Assembly: GCF_030295325.1 (NCBI RefSeq) | Contig: NZ_AP027059.1 | Location: 310,001 to 374,000 of the forward strand | DNA from: Haliovirga abyssi | GTDB lineage: Bacteria; Fusobacteriota; Fusobacteriia; Fusobacteriales; Haliovirgaceae | Direction: 5' to 3' | Length of the DNA: 64,000 bases | Shown: one piece after another, positions 34,391-43,972 of the stretch | Layout: every line of letters begins with the position of its first letter | How positions within the stretch are numbered: the first letter of the stretch is position 1 | The notes under the pieces: model-generated | Seen by the model: only the letters and a program-made list of their open reading frames with translations | What the model was told of the DNA's origin: nothing | Databases searched by the model: none | Position numbers and translations under genes: made by a program

Positions 34391-35478
34391 TGAAGCTATC
34401 TAAAATTATTTCTAAATTAGAAAGTAGATTTCCATTAAAACTGCAAGAAGATTGGGACAATAGTGGACTGTTAGTTGGAGATTTGAATAGTGAAATAAAT
34501 AGAATTCAAATATCACTAGATGTAACAGATGAGGTAATTGAAAACGCTATAAAAATAGGTGCTAATTTAATAATAACGCATCATCCTTTAATATTTAAGC
34601 CTATAAAAAGAGTAACATCGGGAGATAATATTGGGAAAAAAATATTGAAGTTAATAAAAAATGGAATTAGCTTATATTCTATGCATACAAATTTAGATTC
34701 TGCTAAAATGGGATTAAATGAATATATTATGAATTTGTTGGGTGTAGAAAATGGAGAAGTTTTAGATAAAAATTATAAAAATATTTATCGAATTGGAATT
34801 TATATTCCAGAAGATAAATTTATAGAGTTTAGAAAAAAAATTATCTCTTTTGATAAAATTTACAAAGATGAAAGATATGAGAAAGTATCATATTCCACAG
34901 AAGTAGAGGAAACTTTCTTTGCGAAAGAAAAAGCCAATCCTGCAATAGGAGAAAAAGGAAAGTTATCTATTGTAGAAAATAAAAAATTGGATATAATAAT
35001 AGAGAAAAAATATATAAATAATTTTTTAAATTATGTTTCTAAGAATCATCCATATGAGGATTTTTCTTATGAATTAATAAAATTGGAAAATAAAATAGAA
35101 AATGGTGGAATTGGAAGAATTTATAAATTGGATGAAAAAATAAAAATAAGTGAATATATAAAAATTGTAAAAGAAAAATTAAATATAAATAATATAAGAG
35201 CAGTTTATGATGAAGATAAAGAGATAAAAAAAATAGGATTAGTTAATGGAAGCGGAGCATCTTATATAAGTAGAATGAAGAATAGAGGAGTGGAGTTGTT
35301 TATAACTTCTGATATAAAATATCATGAAGCATTTGATGCACGTGAATTAGGAATGGCGTTATTAGATATAGGACATTATGAGACTGAAATATGGTTTTCC
35401 GATATAATAAAAAAAGAGTTGTTAGAAATAGTGGAGGTAGATGTTTTTAATTCTGAAAAAGTTTTTAAATATTTTTAA
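34390..35478 (+). CDS. Nif3-like dinuclear metal centre protein (YqfO/DUF34)
   Basis: A 362-residue protein of the Nif3/YqfO family, often annotated as GTP cyclohydrolase I type 2, though that activity is doubtful. Metal ligands are seen in ITHHPLIF, MHTNLDSA and the C-terminal GHYETE. The insert domain between the two halves (about 125-235) is present, as in Gram-positive YqfO. The start at 34390 gives the usual family beginning (MKLSKIISKLESRFP); an ATG at 34378 is also in frame. It is next to an sigma gene, as YqfO often is next to rpoD. Confidence 0.9.
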   Translation: MKLSKIISKLESRFPLKLQEDWDNSGLLVGDLNSEINRIQISLDVTDEVIENAIKIGANLIITHHPLIFKPIKRVTSGDNIGKKILKLIKNGISLYSMHTNLDSAKMGLNEYIMNLLGVENGEVLDKNYKNIYRIGIYIPEDKFIEFRKKIISFDKIYKDERYEKVSYSTEVEETFFAKEKANPAIGEKGKLSIVENKKLDIIIEKKYINNFLNYVSKNHPYEDFSYELIKLENKIENGGIGRIYKLDEKIKISEYIKIVKEKLNINNIRAVYDEDKEIKKIGLVNGSGASYISRMKNRGVELFITSDIKYHEAFDARELGMALLDIGHYETEIWFSDIIKKELLEIVEVDVFNSEKVFKYF

Positions 35479-35492
35479 AGGGGAAATAAAAA

Positions 35493-36176
35493 ATGTGTAA
35501 TAAAAAATTGATAAAGATAATAATATTGTATTTTGTTATAATTAACTCTATTTTTGCAAATGTAACAGATGAATTAGGTGTTTTTAATCAGGAGGAAAAA
35601 AATAATTTAGAAAAAAAAATAAAAAATGTGGAAAAAGAGTACAAAATAAGTTATTATATATATATATTAAATAAAGATAGCGAAGTAGAAAAAACTTTAG
35701 TGGATTTAAAGAGAAGCGTTATTATAAAAATTGTAAAAAAATATAAAGTTAAATTATATTTTACAAAAGATATATCAATTGAAGGATATAGTGACGAAAT
35801 AGACAACTTGTTAAATAAAACAACAGATTTAATTGCTGGAAAGGATTATTTAGACTATATTTATGAAGTTATAGGTGATACAAAAGATATAATTAATATT
35901 ATTGATGTAGGTGAAAAAACTGATTCTAAACAATTGATTAATAACACTATGAAAAATATTTTTATAGGGATATTAGTTTTTTTAATAATAATAGTATTAA
36001 TATTTAGATACATAAAAAAATATAAAGAAAATATGAAAATATGTAAACACTGTAATTTGGAGATGGATTTAATTGATAAATATTATGAAAAAAATAAAGA
36101 AATAAAGCTTTATAGTTGTAAAATTTGTGGATATTCAAAAAAGATAATATCTTTAAAAAAGAACATAGGTAAATAG
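35493..36176 (+). CDS. Secreted TPM-domain protein with C-terminal zinc ribbon
   Basis: A 227-residue protein with a signal peptide (about 1-22), a TPM-like domain (starting VTDELGVFNQEEKNNLEKKI, about 23-135), a transmembrane helix (about 155-175) and a cytoplasmic zinc ribbon with CKHC and CKIC pairs. TPM domains are found in membrane-anchored proteins linked to photosystem repair and cell-envelope quality control. The role here is unknown. It follows the Nif3-family gene by 14 nt. Confidence 0.72.
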   Translation: MCNKKLIKIIILYFVIINSIFANVTDELGVFNQEEKNNLEKKIKNVEKEYKISYYIYILNKDSEVEKTLVDLKRSVIIKIVKKYKVKLYFTKDISIEGYSDEIDNLLNKTTDLIAGKDYLDYIYEVIGDTKDIINIIDVGEKTDSKQLINNTMKNIFIGILVFLIIIVLIFRYIKKYKENMKICKHCNLEMDLIDKYYEKNKEIKLYSCKICGYSKKIISLKKNIGK

Positions 36177-36207
36177 TTTGATAGTTTAAAATAATTGTAG
36201 AAAAAAA

Positions 36208-36252
36208 GAATATTCAACGCAGAGTCACAGAGAACGCAAAGTTACGCAGAGA
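36208..36252 (+). repeat. D-type fragment (CGCAGAG/CGCAAAG repeats)
   Basis: CAACGCAGAGTCACAGAGAA followed by CGCAAAGTTACGCAGAGAG. Its composition is far from the surrounding AT-rich DNA. Similar motifs occur in intergenic DNA of many unrelated bacteria. It abuts an A element. Confidence 0.7.
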
Positions 36253-36260
36253 GATATTAG

Positions 36261-36366
36261 TTATGGAATGGCTTAAAAATAACCTTCCCATTTTTTTATA
36301 AAATACGCAATGTTTTAAGCGTTTTTATAAAAAAATATGAGAACATTATTTTTTAAACGTTCCTAT
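36261..36366 (+). repeat. A element, full copy (98 bp)
   Basis: Core 36265-36362 with flanks TTAT (36261-36264) and CTAT (36363-36366), 3 of 4 identical. It is nearly identical in sequence to the copies at 25403 and 55428. Confidence 0.9.
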
Positions 36367-36453
36367 GGATATAAGCAAATGTATATGAGCGTATGAAAAA
36401 CATTTTTTAATTGCAAAAACTTTGATGCTATCAATAATTTTTTAAGCTGTTTC

Positions 36454-36791
36454 TAGGCGTAAGAGACAGTCGCAGGATGAAATATTCCTGAGGAAAGTCC
36501 GAACTTCATAGGGCAGGAGGGCAGATAACATCTGCTAAGAGAAATCTTAAGGAAAGTGCCACAGAAAATAGACCGCTATTTTATGGTAAGGGTGAAAAGG
36601 TGGTGTAAGAGACCACCGGTGTTTTTTGTAAAAAAAGCAGCCAGGTAAACCCCCTCCGAAGCAAGACCAAATAGAAAAACAGATAGAGCTTGCCCGCTCT
36701 TGTTTTTGGGTAGGTCGCTTGAGGCAGTAAGTAATTATTGTCCCAGATAAATGATTGTCAAATACAAAATTCGGCTTATACTTACACCTAG
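36454..36791 (+). ncRNA. rnpB: RNase P RNA
   Basis: Bacterial type A RNase P RNA, about 338 nt. Conserved blocks in order: GAGGAAAGTCCGAAC, ACAGAAAATAGACCGC, GGTAAGGGTGAAA, AAACCCCCTCCGAAGCAAGACCAAATAG and GAGGCAGT. The 5' end TAGGCGTAAG pairs with 3' CTTACACCTA, which fixes the ends. It is the catalytic RNA for tRNA 5' processing. The first A element of the array begins within a base or so of the 3' end. Confidence 0.95.
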
Positions 36792-37180
36792 GAACGGCTT
36801 AAAAAATTAGTTGCTCTTCACGAAAAAATATGCATGTTTAAGCATTTTTAGAGTGATTAGAGCAAATTACTTATTTCAACGTTCTCTAGGAACGGCTTAA
36901 AAATAACCTTCCGATTTTGTTTTAAAATACGCAATGGTTTAAGCGTTTTTATAACAAAAAATTAGAAATTTATTTTTCCAACGTTCCCTAGGAACGGCTT
37001 AAAAAATTAGTTGCTCTTCACGAGAAAATATGCATGTTTAAGCATTTTTGGAGTGATTAGAGCAAGTTATTTATTTCAACGTTCTTTAGGAACGGCTTAA
37101 AAAATTAGTTGCTCTTCACGAAAAAAATATGCGTGTTCAACCGTTTTTAGAGTGATTAGAGCAAGCTGTTATTTATAATT
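36787..37180 (+). repeat. Tandem array of four A-family elements after rnpB
   Basis: Cores at 36791-36884 (94 bp, variant B), 36889-36986 (98 bp, standard A), 36991-37084 (94 bp, variant B) and 37089 to about 37175 (variant B, right end lost). The 4-bp spacers are TCTA, CCTA and TTTA; the left flank is CCTA. Variant B keeps the ends GGAACGGCTTAAAAA and CAACGTTC, but its inner arms are TTGCTCTTCAC and GAGTGATTAGAGCAA. Confidence 0.9.
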
Positions 37181-37228
37181 TTATTATTGTTTATATTAGA
37201 TAGCTACAAAAATAAAAAGAAAAAAGAT

Positions 37229-37312
37229 TTAAACCACGAATGAAACGAATGTAAGCGAATTAGGAAAAATGTTGCATTCGAGATAATTCGAGTATATTCG
37301 TGGTTAAAAAGA
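37229..37312. repeat. D-type inverted repeat ahead of lon
   Basis: AAACCACGAATGAAACGAATG at about 37230 and the inverse ATTCGTGGTTAAA at about 37299-37311, with CGAATTAG and CGAGATAATTCGAG between. It is a partly palindromic unit of an accessory repeat type known as AACCACGAAT in many genomes. It lies just upstream of the lon ribosome site. Confidence 0.7.
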
Positions 37313-37333
37313 TATAAATAGGAGGCTGGCGAT

Positions 37334-39670
37334 ATGAATATAGAAGAAAAAATTGAATTACCTTTATTAGTAGTAAGAAATGTAGTTATTTTTCCATATA
37401 TGGTAATCCCTCTAAATGTTGGCAGAGAGTTTTCTGTAAGAGCAGTAGAAGAATCGCTTAAGAGAAATAGTGAAATAGCCATATTCACTCAAAAAAAGAT
37501 AGAAAAAGATGAAATGAAAAAAGATGATATATATGAATTTGGAGTTTTAACAAATATATTAAAAATGGTAAGATTTCCAGATGGGACTCTTAGGATATTA
37601 GTAGAAGCGATAAAGAGAATAGAATTAAAAGATTTTAAAATAGATGAAAAAACTAAAATGAGTAAAGGTGAAGTTGTTGTTTTAAATGAGATAGGAAATC
37701 AAAAAGATAAGGATAAAGAGGAAGAAGCGTTATATAAAATAGTAAAAAATAAATTTGAAACATGCTTATCAAGAGGATTAACAGTCACTCCTGAAATAAT
37801 TTCACCTACAATAGATGTAGAGTTACCTGGAAGATTATCAGATATAATAACAGCTCAATTAGATATAAATTTAGAAGAAAAATATAATGCGTTAAAAGAA
37901 CTTGATGTAAAAAAAAGGCTTGAATTAACAATAGAAAACTTAAATAAAGAATTAGACGTTTTAGAAATAAAAAATAAAATTCAAGATAAAATAAAAAAAG
38001 GTATGGATGAAACACAAAAAGAATTTTTCTTAAGAGAACAATTAAAAGCAATAGAAGAAGAGTTGGGAATTCAAGTTGAAAATGATGAGGAAGTAGAAAG
38101 GTATAAAAATGAATTTAATAAACGTAAATTCCCAAATAATGTAAAAAAATTAGCTGAAAAAGAGATAGATAGATTGAGCAGATTGCCATTGGATTCTTCA
38201 GAAGCTGGGGTTATTAGAAGTTATTTGGACTTTATAATAGAATTGCCTTGGAAAGATGTTTCTAAAGGGAAATTAGATGTAAAAAAAGCAAAAGAAATAT
38301 TAGATGAAACTCATTATGGATTAAAAGATGTGAAAGAGAGAATATTAGAATATTTAAGCGTAAAAAAGATATCTAAAGAGTTGAAAACTCCAATTTTATG
38401 TTTAGTGGGGCCTCCTGGAGTTGGAAAAACTTCAATTGGGAAAGCTATTGCAGAAGCAATGAGTAGGAAATTTATAAGAATATCTCTTGGAGGAGTAAGA
38501 GATGAAGCTGAAATTAGAGGACATAGGAGAACTTATGTAGGAGCACTCCCAGGAAGAATTTTAACAGGGATAAAACAATCTGGAAAATCAAATCCAGTAT
38601 TTATGCTTGACGAAATAGATAAATTAGGGTATGATTTTAGAGGAGATCCATCTTCTGCAATGTTAGAAGTTTTAGATCCTGAACAAAATATTGATTTTGT
38701 AGACCATTATTTAGAGATGGGGTATGATTTGTCAAAAGTATTTTTTATTACTACGGCAAATAGATTAGATACAATACCTGCACCTTTGAGAGATAGAATG
38801 GAGATAATTAGAATACCAGGCTATTCATTAAATGAAAAAGCTATTATTGCAGAAAAATATTTGATTCCACGTCAAAAAAAGCAAAATGGAATAGAAAAAT
38901 ATGAAATAGTTATTGAAAAAATGGCATTGGAAAAATTAATATTAAATTATACAAGAGAAGCAGGAGTAAGAAATTTAGAAAGAGAAATAGGAAAAGTATT
39001 TAGGAAAATAGTGAAAAAAATTGTTATGGGAGAGGAATATCCAGAAGTAGTAAATGAAAATGAAATAGAAAAATTATTAGGAATTCCAAAATATGAGATG
39101 AGTGATACTGAAGATATTCATGATATAGGAGTTGTAACAGGACTTGCTTGGACAGAATTTGGCGGAGATGTACTTAATATAGAGGTAAATCTTGTGCCAG
39201 GGCATGGAGAGCTAATTTTAACAGGAAAATTAGGGGATGTAATGAAAGAATCAGCAAGAATAGCTTTAACATATATTAGAAGTAAAATTGATAATTATAA
39301 TGGAGATAAAGAATATTATAAAAATTATGATTTACATATTCATGTTCCTGAAGGAGCAGTTCCAAAAGATGGACCATCAGCAGGAATTACATTAACTACA
39401 GCAATAGCCTCTAAATTGTTAAATAAACCAATTTCAAATAAAATAGCAATGACAGGAGAAATAACATTAACAGGTAGAATATTGCCAATAGGAGGATTAA
39501 AAGAGAAACTCTTAGCAGCGAAATTAAGAGGTATAAAAAAAGTATTTGTGCCTAAAAAAAATGAAAAAGATTTAATAGAGATAGATGAAGAGATAAAAAG
39601 TGGAATAGAGATAAAATTTGTGAATTACGCAGAAGAAGTTTTTGAGGAGTTGCAACTTCAACAAGGATAA
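37334..39670 (+). CDS. lon: ATP-dependent protease Lon
   Basis: A 778-residue Lon protease. The N-terminal substrate domain (about 8-205) is followed by a coiled-coil region, the AAA+ ATPase (GPPGVGKTSIGKAIA, PVFMLDEIDKLG) and the serine-lysine peptidase with Ser682 in PKDGPSAG and the catalytic lysine in the GGLKEK segment at 720-725. It degrades misfolded and regulatory proteins in the cytoplasm. AGGAGG precedes the ATG. The next gene starts about 14 nt later. Confidence 0.97.
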   Translation: MNIEEKIELPLLVVRNVVIFPYMVIPLNVGREFSVRAVEESLKRNSEIAIFTQKKIEKDEMKKDDIYEFGVLTNILKMVRFPDGTLRILVEAIKRIELKDFKIDEKTKMSKGEVVVLNEIGNQKDKDKEEEALYKIVKNKFETCLSRGLTVTPEIISPTIDVELPGRLSDIITAQLDINLEEKYNALKELDVKKRLELTIENLNKELDVLEIKNKIQDKIKKGMDETQKEFFLREQLKAIEEELGIQVENDEEVERYKNEFNKRKFPNNVKKLAEKEIDRLSRLPLDSSEAGVIRSYLDFIIELPWKDVSKGKLDVKKAKEILDETHYGLKDVKERILEYLSVKKISKELKTPILCLVGPPGVGKTSIGKAIAEAMSRKFIRISLGGVRDEAEIRGHRRTYVGALPGRILTGIKQSGKSNPVFMLDEIDKLGYDFRGDPSSAMLEVLDPEQNIDFVDHYLEMGYDLSKVFFITTANRLDTIPAPLRDRMEIIRIPGYSLNEKAIIAEKYLIPRQKKQNGIEKYEIVIEKMALEKLILNYTREAGVRNLEREIGKVFRKIVKKIVMGEEYPEVVNENEIEKLLGIPKYEMSDTEDIHDIGVVTGLAWTEFGGDVLNIEVNLVPGHGELILTGKLGDVMKESARIALTYIRSKIDNYNGDKEYYKNYDLHIHVPEGAVPKDGPSAGITLTTAIASKLLNKPISNKIAMTGEITLTGRILPIGGLKEKLLAAKLRGIKKVFVPKKNEKDLIEIDEEIKSGIEIKFVNYAEEVFEELQLQQG

Positions 39671-39684
39671 GGGGTGTGGATGCA

Positions 39685-40800
39685 ATGAAAGTATTATTAA
39701 TCGATGATGGTGGTTTATTTGGGAAAGTACTAAGAGATATTTTAATAACTAAAGATTTAGAGGTAGTGAATATAACCCAAAAGAAAGATGCCATGAAAAT
39801 ATTAGATGAAAAACCAGACGAAATTGGAGTAGTCATTTTAGATGGCGGAATATCTTTGAATGATCATATTGGATTAATTAATCATGTAAAAAATAGTGAT
39901 AGAACCGAATATATACCAATTATTTTTATAGACTCATATAATGAAGTTGTAAATATAGAAGAATTTTTAAATATAGGTGTTTATGATTACTTAAAAAAAC
40001 CTTTTGATAATGGAATTTTTTATCTTAAAGTAAAAAATGCTATAAAATATTATGAAAATTTCAAAAAATTAAAAGATGCAAAAAATAAAATAGAAAAGAT
40101 GAATTTAAATTTAAGAGAGAATTATAGAAGAGCTGATGAATTAAATAGAAGGTTAGAGGAAAAAAACAAAATACTTGGATTTTTGGTAGATGCTAGAACA
40201 GAAGAGTTAGAAAGAATGACAACATCTTTAATATCAGCTCTTGAGAATGCAAATTTATATAATGATGAAAATACAGGGAAACATATAATTAGAGTTTCAT
40301 TATATGCAGAATTAATATCTGAAAAAGCTGGATTTGATAAACTGTTTAGTAAAAAAATTAAGATGTATGCTCCATTACATGATATAGGAAAAGTGGGAAT
40401 AAGCGATAATATATTGAAAAAACCTGGAAGGTATACAGAAGAAGAATTTGAAGAAATGAAAAAACATGTAACTATAGGATATAATATGATAAAAGATTCT
40501 CCTTTGCCTAAGTTAGCGAAAGAGATTATATTGTATCATCATGAAAAATGGGATGGGACAGGATATACAAATGGATTAAAGGGGGAAGAGATACCTCTAG
40601 CAGCAAGAATTGTTGCAATAGCAGATGTATTTGATGCTTTAACTACAAAAAGAACTTACAAAGAGGCATTTTCTTTGATGAAAGCTCTTAAGATATTAGA
40701 AGATGGAAGAGGAAAACATTTTGATCCATTTTTATTAGATATTTTTTTTGATAATATTGATTCTGTTTTAGAAATTAGAGAAGAAAATAAAGATGAATAA
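39685..40800 (+). CDS. Receiver/HD-GYP response regulator (RpfG-like)
   Basis: A 371-residue protein: receiver domain (about 1-125, IDDGG near the start, candidate phosphoacceptor Asp in VVILDGG, Lys in YLKKPF), coiled coil (about 125-185) and HD-GYP domain (about 190-365) with His232-Asp233 in LHDIGKVGI and HHEKWDGTGYTNGLKGEEIP. The GYP motif reads GYT, a substitution at the third position. It is probably a phosphorylation-controlled c-di-GMP phosphodiesterase. The GTG at 39676 is in frame, but ATG 39685 is better placed after GGGGTG. Confidence 0.88.
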   Translation: MKVLLIDDGGLFGKVLRDILITKDLEVVNITQKKDAMKILDEKPDEIGVVILDGGISLNDHIGLINHVKNSDRTEYIPIIFIDSYNEVVNIEEFLNIGVYDYLKKPFDNGIFYLKVKNAIKYYENFKKLKDAKNKIEKMNLNLRENYRRADELNRRLEEKNKILGFLVDARTEELERMTTSLISALENANLYNDENTGKHIIRVSLYAELISEKAGFDKLFSKKIKMYAPLHDIGKVGISDNILKKPGRYTEEEFEEMKKHVTIGYNMIKDSPLPKLAKEIILYHHEKWDGTGYTNGLKGEEIPLAARIVAIADVFDALTTKRTYKEAFSLMKALKILEDGRGKHFDPFLLDIFFDNIDSVLEIREENKDE

Positions 40801-40808
40801 ATAAAAAT

Positions 40809-40841
40809 AAAAAAATTCTCCGATAAAGGAGAATTTTTTTA
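40809..40841 (+). terminator. Rho-independent terminator
   Basis: AAAAAATTCTCC and GGAGAATTTTTTT form a stem after the HD-GYP regulator. Confidence 0.92.
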
Positions 40842-40910
40842 TTTTTATTTGTTTTGAAATTGAAATATAAAACAAATTTAGAATAAAAATTTATTTTATA
40901 TTTTTTAATA

Positions 40911-41003
40911 TTAAGAAATAGATTAAAAATAACCTTCTTATTTTGTTATAAATACGCAATAATTTAAACAAAATATAATAAATTTATTTTTTAGCATTCT
41001 TTA
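40911..41003 (+). repeat. A element with internal deletion (85 bp)
   Basis: Core 40915-40999 from GAAATAGATTAAAAATAACC to TTTTTTAGCATTC, flanks TTAA and TTTA. About 13 bp of the loop is missing. The rest of the gap 40842-41090 is AT-rich with no gene seen. Confidence 0.75.
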
Positions 41004-41090
41004 AATTGAAAAAAAGAATCAAAAATAGTATAATAGAGATGGAAACAATACATAAATTTCGAAATAAAAAAACAGAAGAGGTGAAGATGG

Positions 41091-42191
41091 ATGCGTAAAA
41101 TGATTTTTATAGGAATAATCATATTAGGAACAGCAGTGTATATGTTTAGAACAACTTTTATAGATAAAAGTAAATCAATAAAAAAGTTAGATATAATGGT
41201 GTTTTCTCCAAATTATGAATCGTTAAATGGAATATTATATAAGTATTCAGAAGAAAATAATATTAAAATTAATTTAGAAGAGGCACAGTATTTTAATTTT
41301 ACATCAGCGTTTAAAGAAAAAAGTAAAAAAAATGAAAAAATCCCAGATATATTTTTAGTTGTAAATGATTGGATTGGAGATTTGGTAGAGAAAAATTTAA
41401 TTGAAGAAGTAAAAAAAGAGAATCTAAATGAATTATCAAAAATAGCTGTTGAAAGTATAAAATATAAAAACAGATATTATGGATATCCTTTTAAAGAAGA
41501 AACATTGTTTTTGTTTTATAATCCCAAATATATAAAAAAAGTTCCAAATAAAATTTCAGATTTATTAATATTATCAAAAAAAATAAAAGAAAAATATGGG
41601 ATAGAAGGAATGGTTTTTCCAACTGATGAATATTATTACCATTTCCCATGGTATAGTTATGTGGGTGGAGATGTAAAAGAGCTTATAAACATTAGTGATA
41701 AAACATTAAATAATATGGAGAAAGAGATGAAAATCATTAAAAATAATTTTAAGTATATGAATTCTAATTTAGCAACAACTTTATTTAAAGATGATAAAGC
41801 AGCTATGATGATAAATGGACCTTGGAGTATAGATTATCTAAAAGGGGTAAATTATAAAATAAAAACTATAAAAGATGAAAAATTTAAACCTTTTGTAGGG
41901 ATAAAAACATTTGTGATATACAAAAAATCAAAAGAAAAAGTTGAGGCTGAAAAATTATTGAAATATTTAATTGGAAAAGATATACAAGAAAAATGGTCAA
42001 AAGACCCAAAATTTATTTCTGTGAATAAAAATGTTAAAAATTCAATGAAAAATGGGATTATTATGCCAAATTCTCCGAAACTAAACAGATTTTGGATGGA
42101 AAGTAACAAAATGATTTATGATATATTAAAAAATAGTTTAGATATAAAAAAATCTATAAAAAAAAATCTAATTAAAGAGAAGATACAATGA
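41091..42191 (+). CDS. MalE-like extracellular solute-binding protein
   Basis: A 366-residue binding protein of the sugar-binding (SBP_bac_1/8) class with an N-terminal signal or anchor helix (about 4-20). Features include PDIFLVVNDWIGDLVEKNLIEEV, YYGYPFKEETLFLFYNPKYIKKVP, AAMMINGPWSIDYLK and a C-terminal helical region. It overlaps the following histidine kinase by 4 nt, with no permease or ATPase near, so I infer that it feeds a ligand signal to the kinase instead of a transporter. Confidence 0.85.
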   Translation: MRKMIFIGIIILGTAVYMFRTTFIDKSKSIKKLDIMVFSPNYESLNGILYKYSEENNIKINLEEAQYFNFTSAFKEKSKKNEKIPDIFLVVNDWIGDLVEKNLIEEVKKENLNELSKIAVESIKYKNRYYGYPFKEETLFLFYNPKYIKKVPNKISDLLILSKKIKEKYGIEGMVFPTDEYYYHFPWYSYVGGDVKELINISDKTLNNMEKEMKIIKNNFKYMNSNLATTLFKDDKAAMMINGPWSIDYLKGVNYKIKTIKDEKFKPFVGIKTFVIYKKSKEKVEAEKLLKYLIGKDIQEKWSKDPKFISVNKNVKNSMKNGIIMPNSPKLNRFWMESNKMIYDILKNSLDIKKSIKKNLIKEKIQ

Positions 42192-43969
42192 AAAAAAATA
42201 TAGGATTTAAAACAAAAGTTGTAGTAGTAATATTTGCAGTTATGTTTTTGGGAATGTTTATGTCATATTATATACAACAAAATTTTATGTTAAAGATGAT
42301 ACAAGATAATTTGAAGTTAAATATGGAAAACAACTTAAAAATTATATCAAATGAGATAGAAAATAAAAAAAAAGACTTAATGGTAAAAGCTGTAATTATA
42401 GAAAAAGATAATGCTATATTGGAGCTATTTAATAAAAATGATTATAATATAGCACAAAATATTTTGTTGAAGTATATCGAAATATATAAAGATGTTGCAA
42501 TAGAAATATATGATTTGAATGGAAATATTATAACTAAAAGTTTGAATTATTCTAATGATATGAATTTTAATATGATAAATAATTTTATTAAAACTAGAAA
42601 AAAAGAAAAAATTTTAGATTCGTGGTTAGTTGAAAATAAAAATGGAGCATATATAAAATCATTTATAACAATTAGAAAAAATGCAGAAAATATAGGATGG
42701 GTTATACTTACTTATAGAATTTCAGATAAATTTTTAGATAATATAAAAAACAGGATTGATATGGAAATAAATATTTATAATAATAAAAATAGATTAATAG
42801 GAACTACAATGTATAATAAAAAAGGCGTTAGAATAAAATCAAGAAAAAGTTTAAATACAGATAGAGAAAAAATTAATTTTGAAGAAAAAAAAGAGGAATT
42901 AGTAGCAGTAAAAAAGAATAAGAATTTAAATATAAAAATTGAAGTTGTATACAGACTAAAAGAATTTGTAAAAAACCAACAAAGAATAAGGAATAAAATA
43001 TTTTATTTAAATTTTTTGTTAATGCTGGGAATAGTAATATCTTTAAATTTAATATTAGGGAAGTTAATAAAACCTGTTGGAGAGTTAATAAAAGGATTAC
43101 AAAAGATAGAAACTGGTAATTTTGAATATAAAATAGAAAAAAGTAGTTATGATGAATTAGGGCAGGCAGTGGAAAGTTTTAATAAAATGGTAGAAAAATT
43201 AAAAGAAAACAAAGAAAATGAAAAAAGAATAGCTAATTTAGACAAAATAGCTTCTGTGGGAAGATTAGCGGCAAGTATAGCACATGAAATAAAGAATCCA
43301 TTGTCGTCAATATCTATGATAGCTAATATGTATTATCAAGAGTTTGATAGTATAGACTTTACAAGAGAAGATTTTAAAGTGATTTCTAAAGAGATAAATA
43401 GAATAAATGATATAATAGAAAGGTTACTTGATTTCTCGAGAGAGAGAAAAATAGTTTTGAAAGATGTAGATATAAATTTGTTGTTTTCAGAATTAATAAT
43501 GTTATTAAGTAAAAAAATGATGGAAAAAGGCAATAAATTAATATTAAATAGTGATTATAAAGAGATTTATATTAAAGCTGATGAAAATATGTTGAAGCAG
43601 GCATTTTTAAATATTTTAATTAATAGTAATGATTCAATGGAAAAAGGAGTTGTATATATAAATATAGAAGAAAAAGAAAAAAATAAAGATAAAGAGATAA
43701 AAATAGAGATAAAAGACAATGGAAAGGGGATGAAGCCAGAAGTATTAAAAAAAGCATTTGAGCCATTTTATACAACAAAAACAAAAGGGAGCGGAATAGG
43801 TTTAGCAGTGGTAAAAAAAATGTTTGATATTCATCGTTTTAAATGTAATATAGATTCTCAAAGTGGGGTTGGGACAACTATTACAATAATAATAGATGTT
43901 GAAAAAAATAAAAAATTAACTTTTGAAGGTGTGAAATATGAAAGCGAGATATTAGAAAGGAGAGATTAA
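42188..43969 (+). CDS. Membrane sensor histidine kinase (NtrB-like output)
   Basis: A 593-residue kinase: transmembrane helix (about 9-29), periplasmic sensor (about 30-270), second helix (about 275-295), HAMP, HisKA with His366 in SIAHEIKNPLSS, and ATPase domain with DNGKGMKPEVLKKAFEPFYTT and GSGIGLAVVKKMF. It is coupled to the binding-protein gene by a 4-nt overlap and to a sigma-54 regulator 3 nt downstream. A three-part sensing system is inferred. Confidence 0.93.
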   Translation: MKKNIGFKTKVVVVIFAVMFLGMFMSYYIQQNFMLKMIQDNLKLNMENNLKIISNEIENKKKDLMVKAVIIEKDNAILELFNKNDYNIAQNILLKYIEIYKDVAIEIYDLNGNIITKSLNYSNDMNFNMINNFIKTRKKEKILDSWLVENKNGAYIKSFITIRKNAENIGWVILTYRISDKFLDNIKNRIDMEINIYNNKNRLIGTTMYNKKGVRIKSRKSLNTDREKINFEEKKEELVAVKKNKNLNIKIEVVYRLKEFVKNQQRIRNKIFYLNFLLMLGIVISLNLILGKLIKPVGELIKGLQKIETGNFEYKIEKSSYDELGQAVESFNKMVEKLKENKENEKRIANLDKIASVGRLAASIAHEIKNPLSSISMIANMYYQEFDSIDFTREDFKVISKEINRINDIIERLLDFSRERKIVLKDVDINLLFSELIMLLSKKMMEKGNKLILNSDYKEIYIKADENMLKQAFLNILINSNDSMEKGVVYINIEEKEKNKDKEIKIEIKDNGKGMKPEVLKKAFEPFYTTKTKGSGIGLAVVKKMFDIHRFKCNIDSQSGVGTTITIIIDVEKNKKLTFEGVKYESEILERRD

Positions 43970-43972
43970 TTA

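Noticed and set aside
36787-37180. CRISPR array after rnpB
   Set aside because: Units are about 94-98 bp hairpins with 4-bp spacers, without unique spacers of uniform 30-40 bp length. There are no cas genes.
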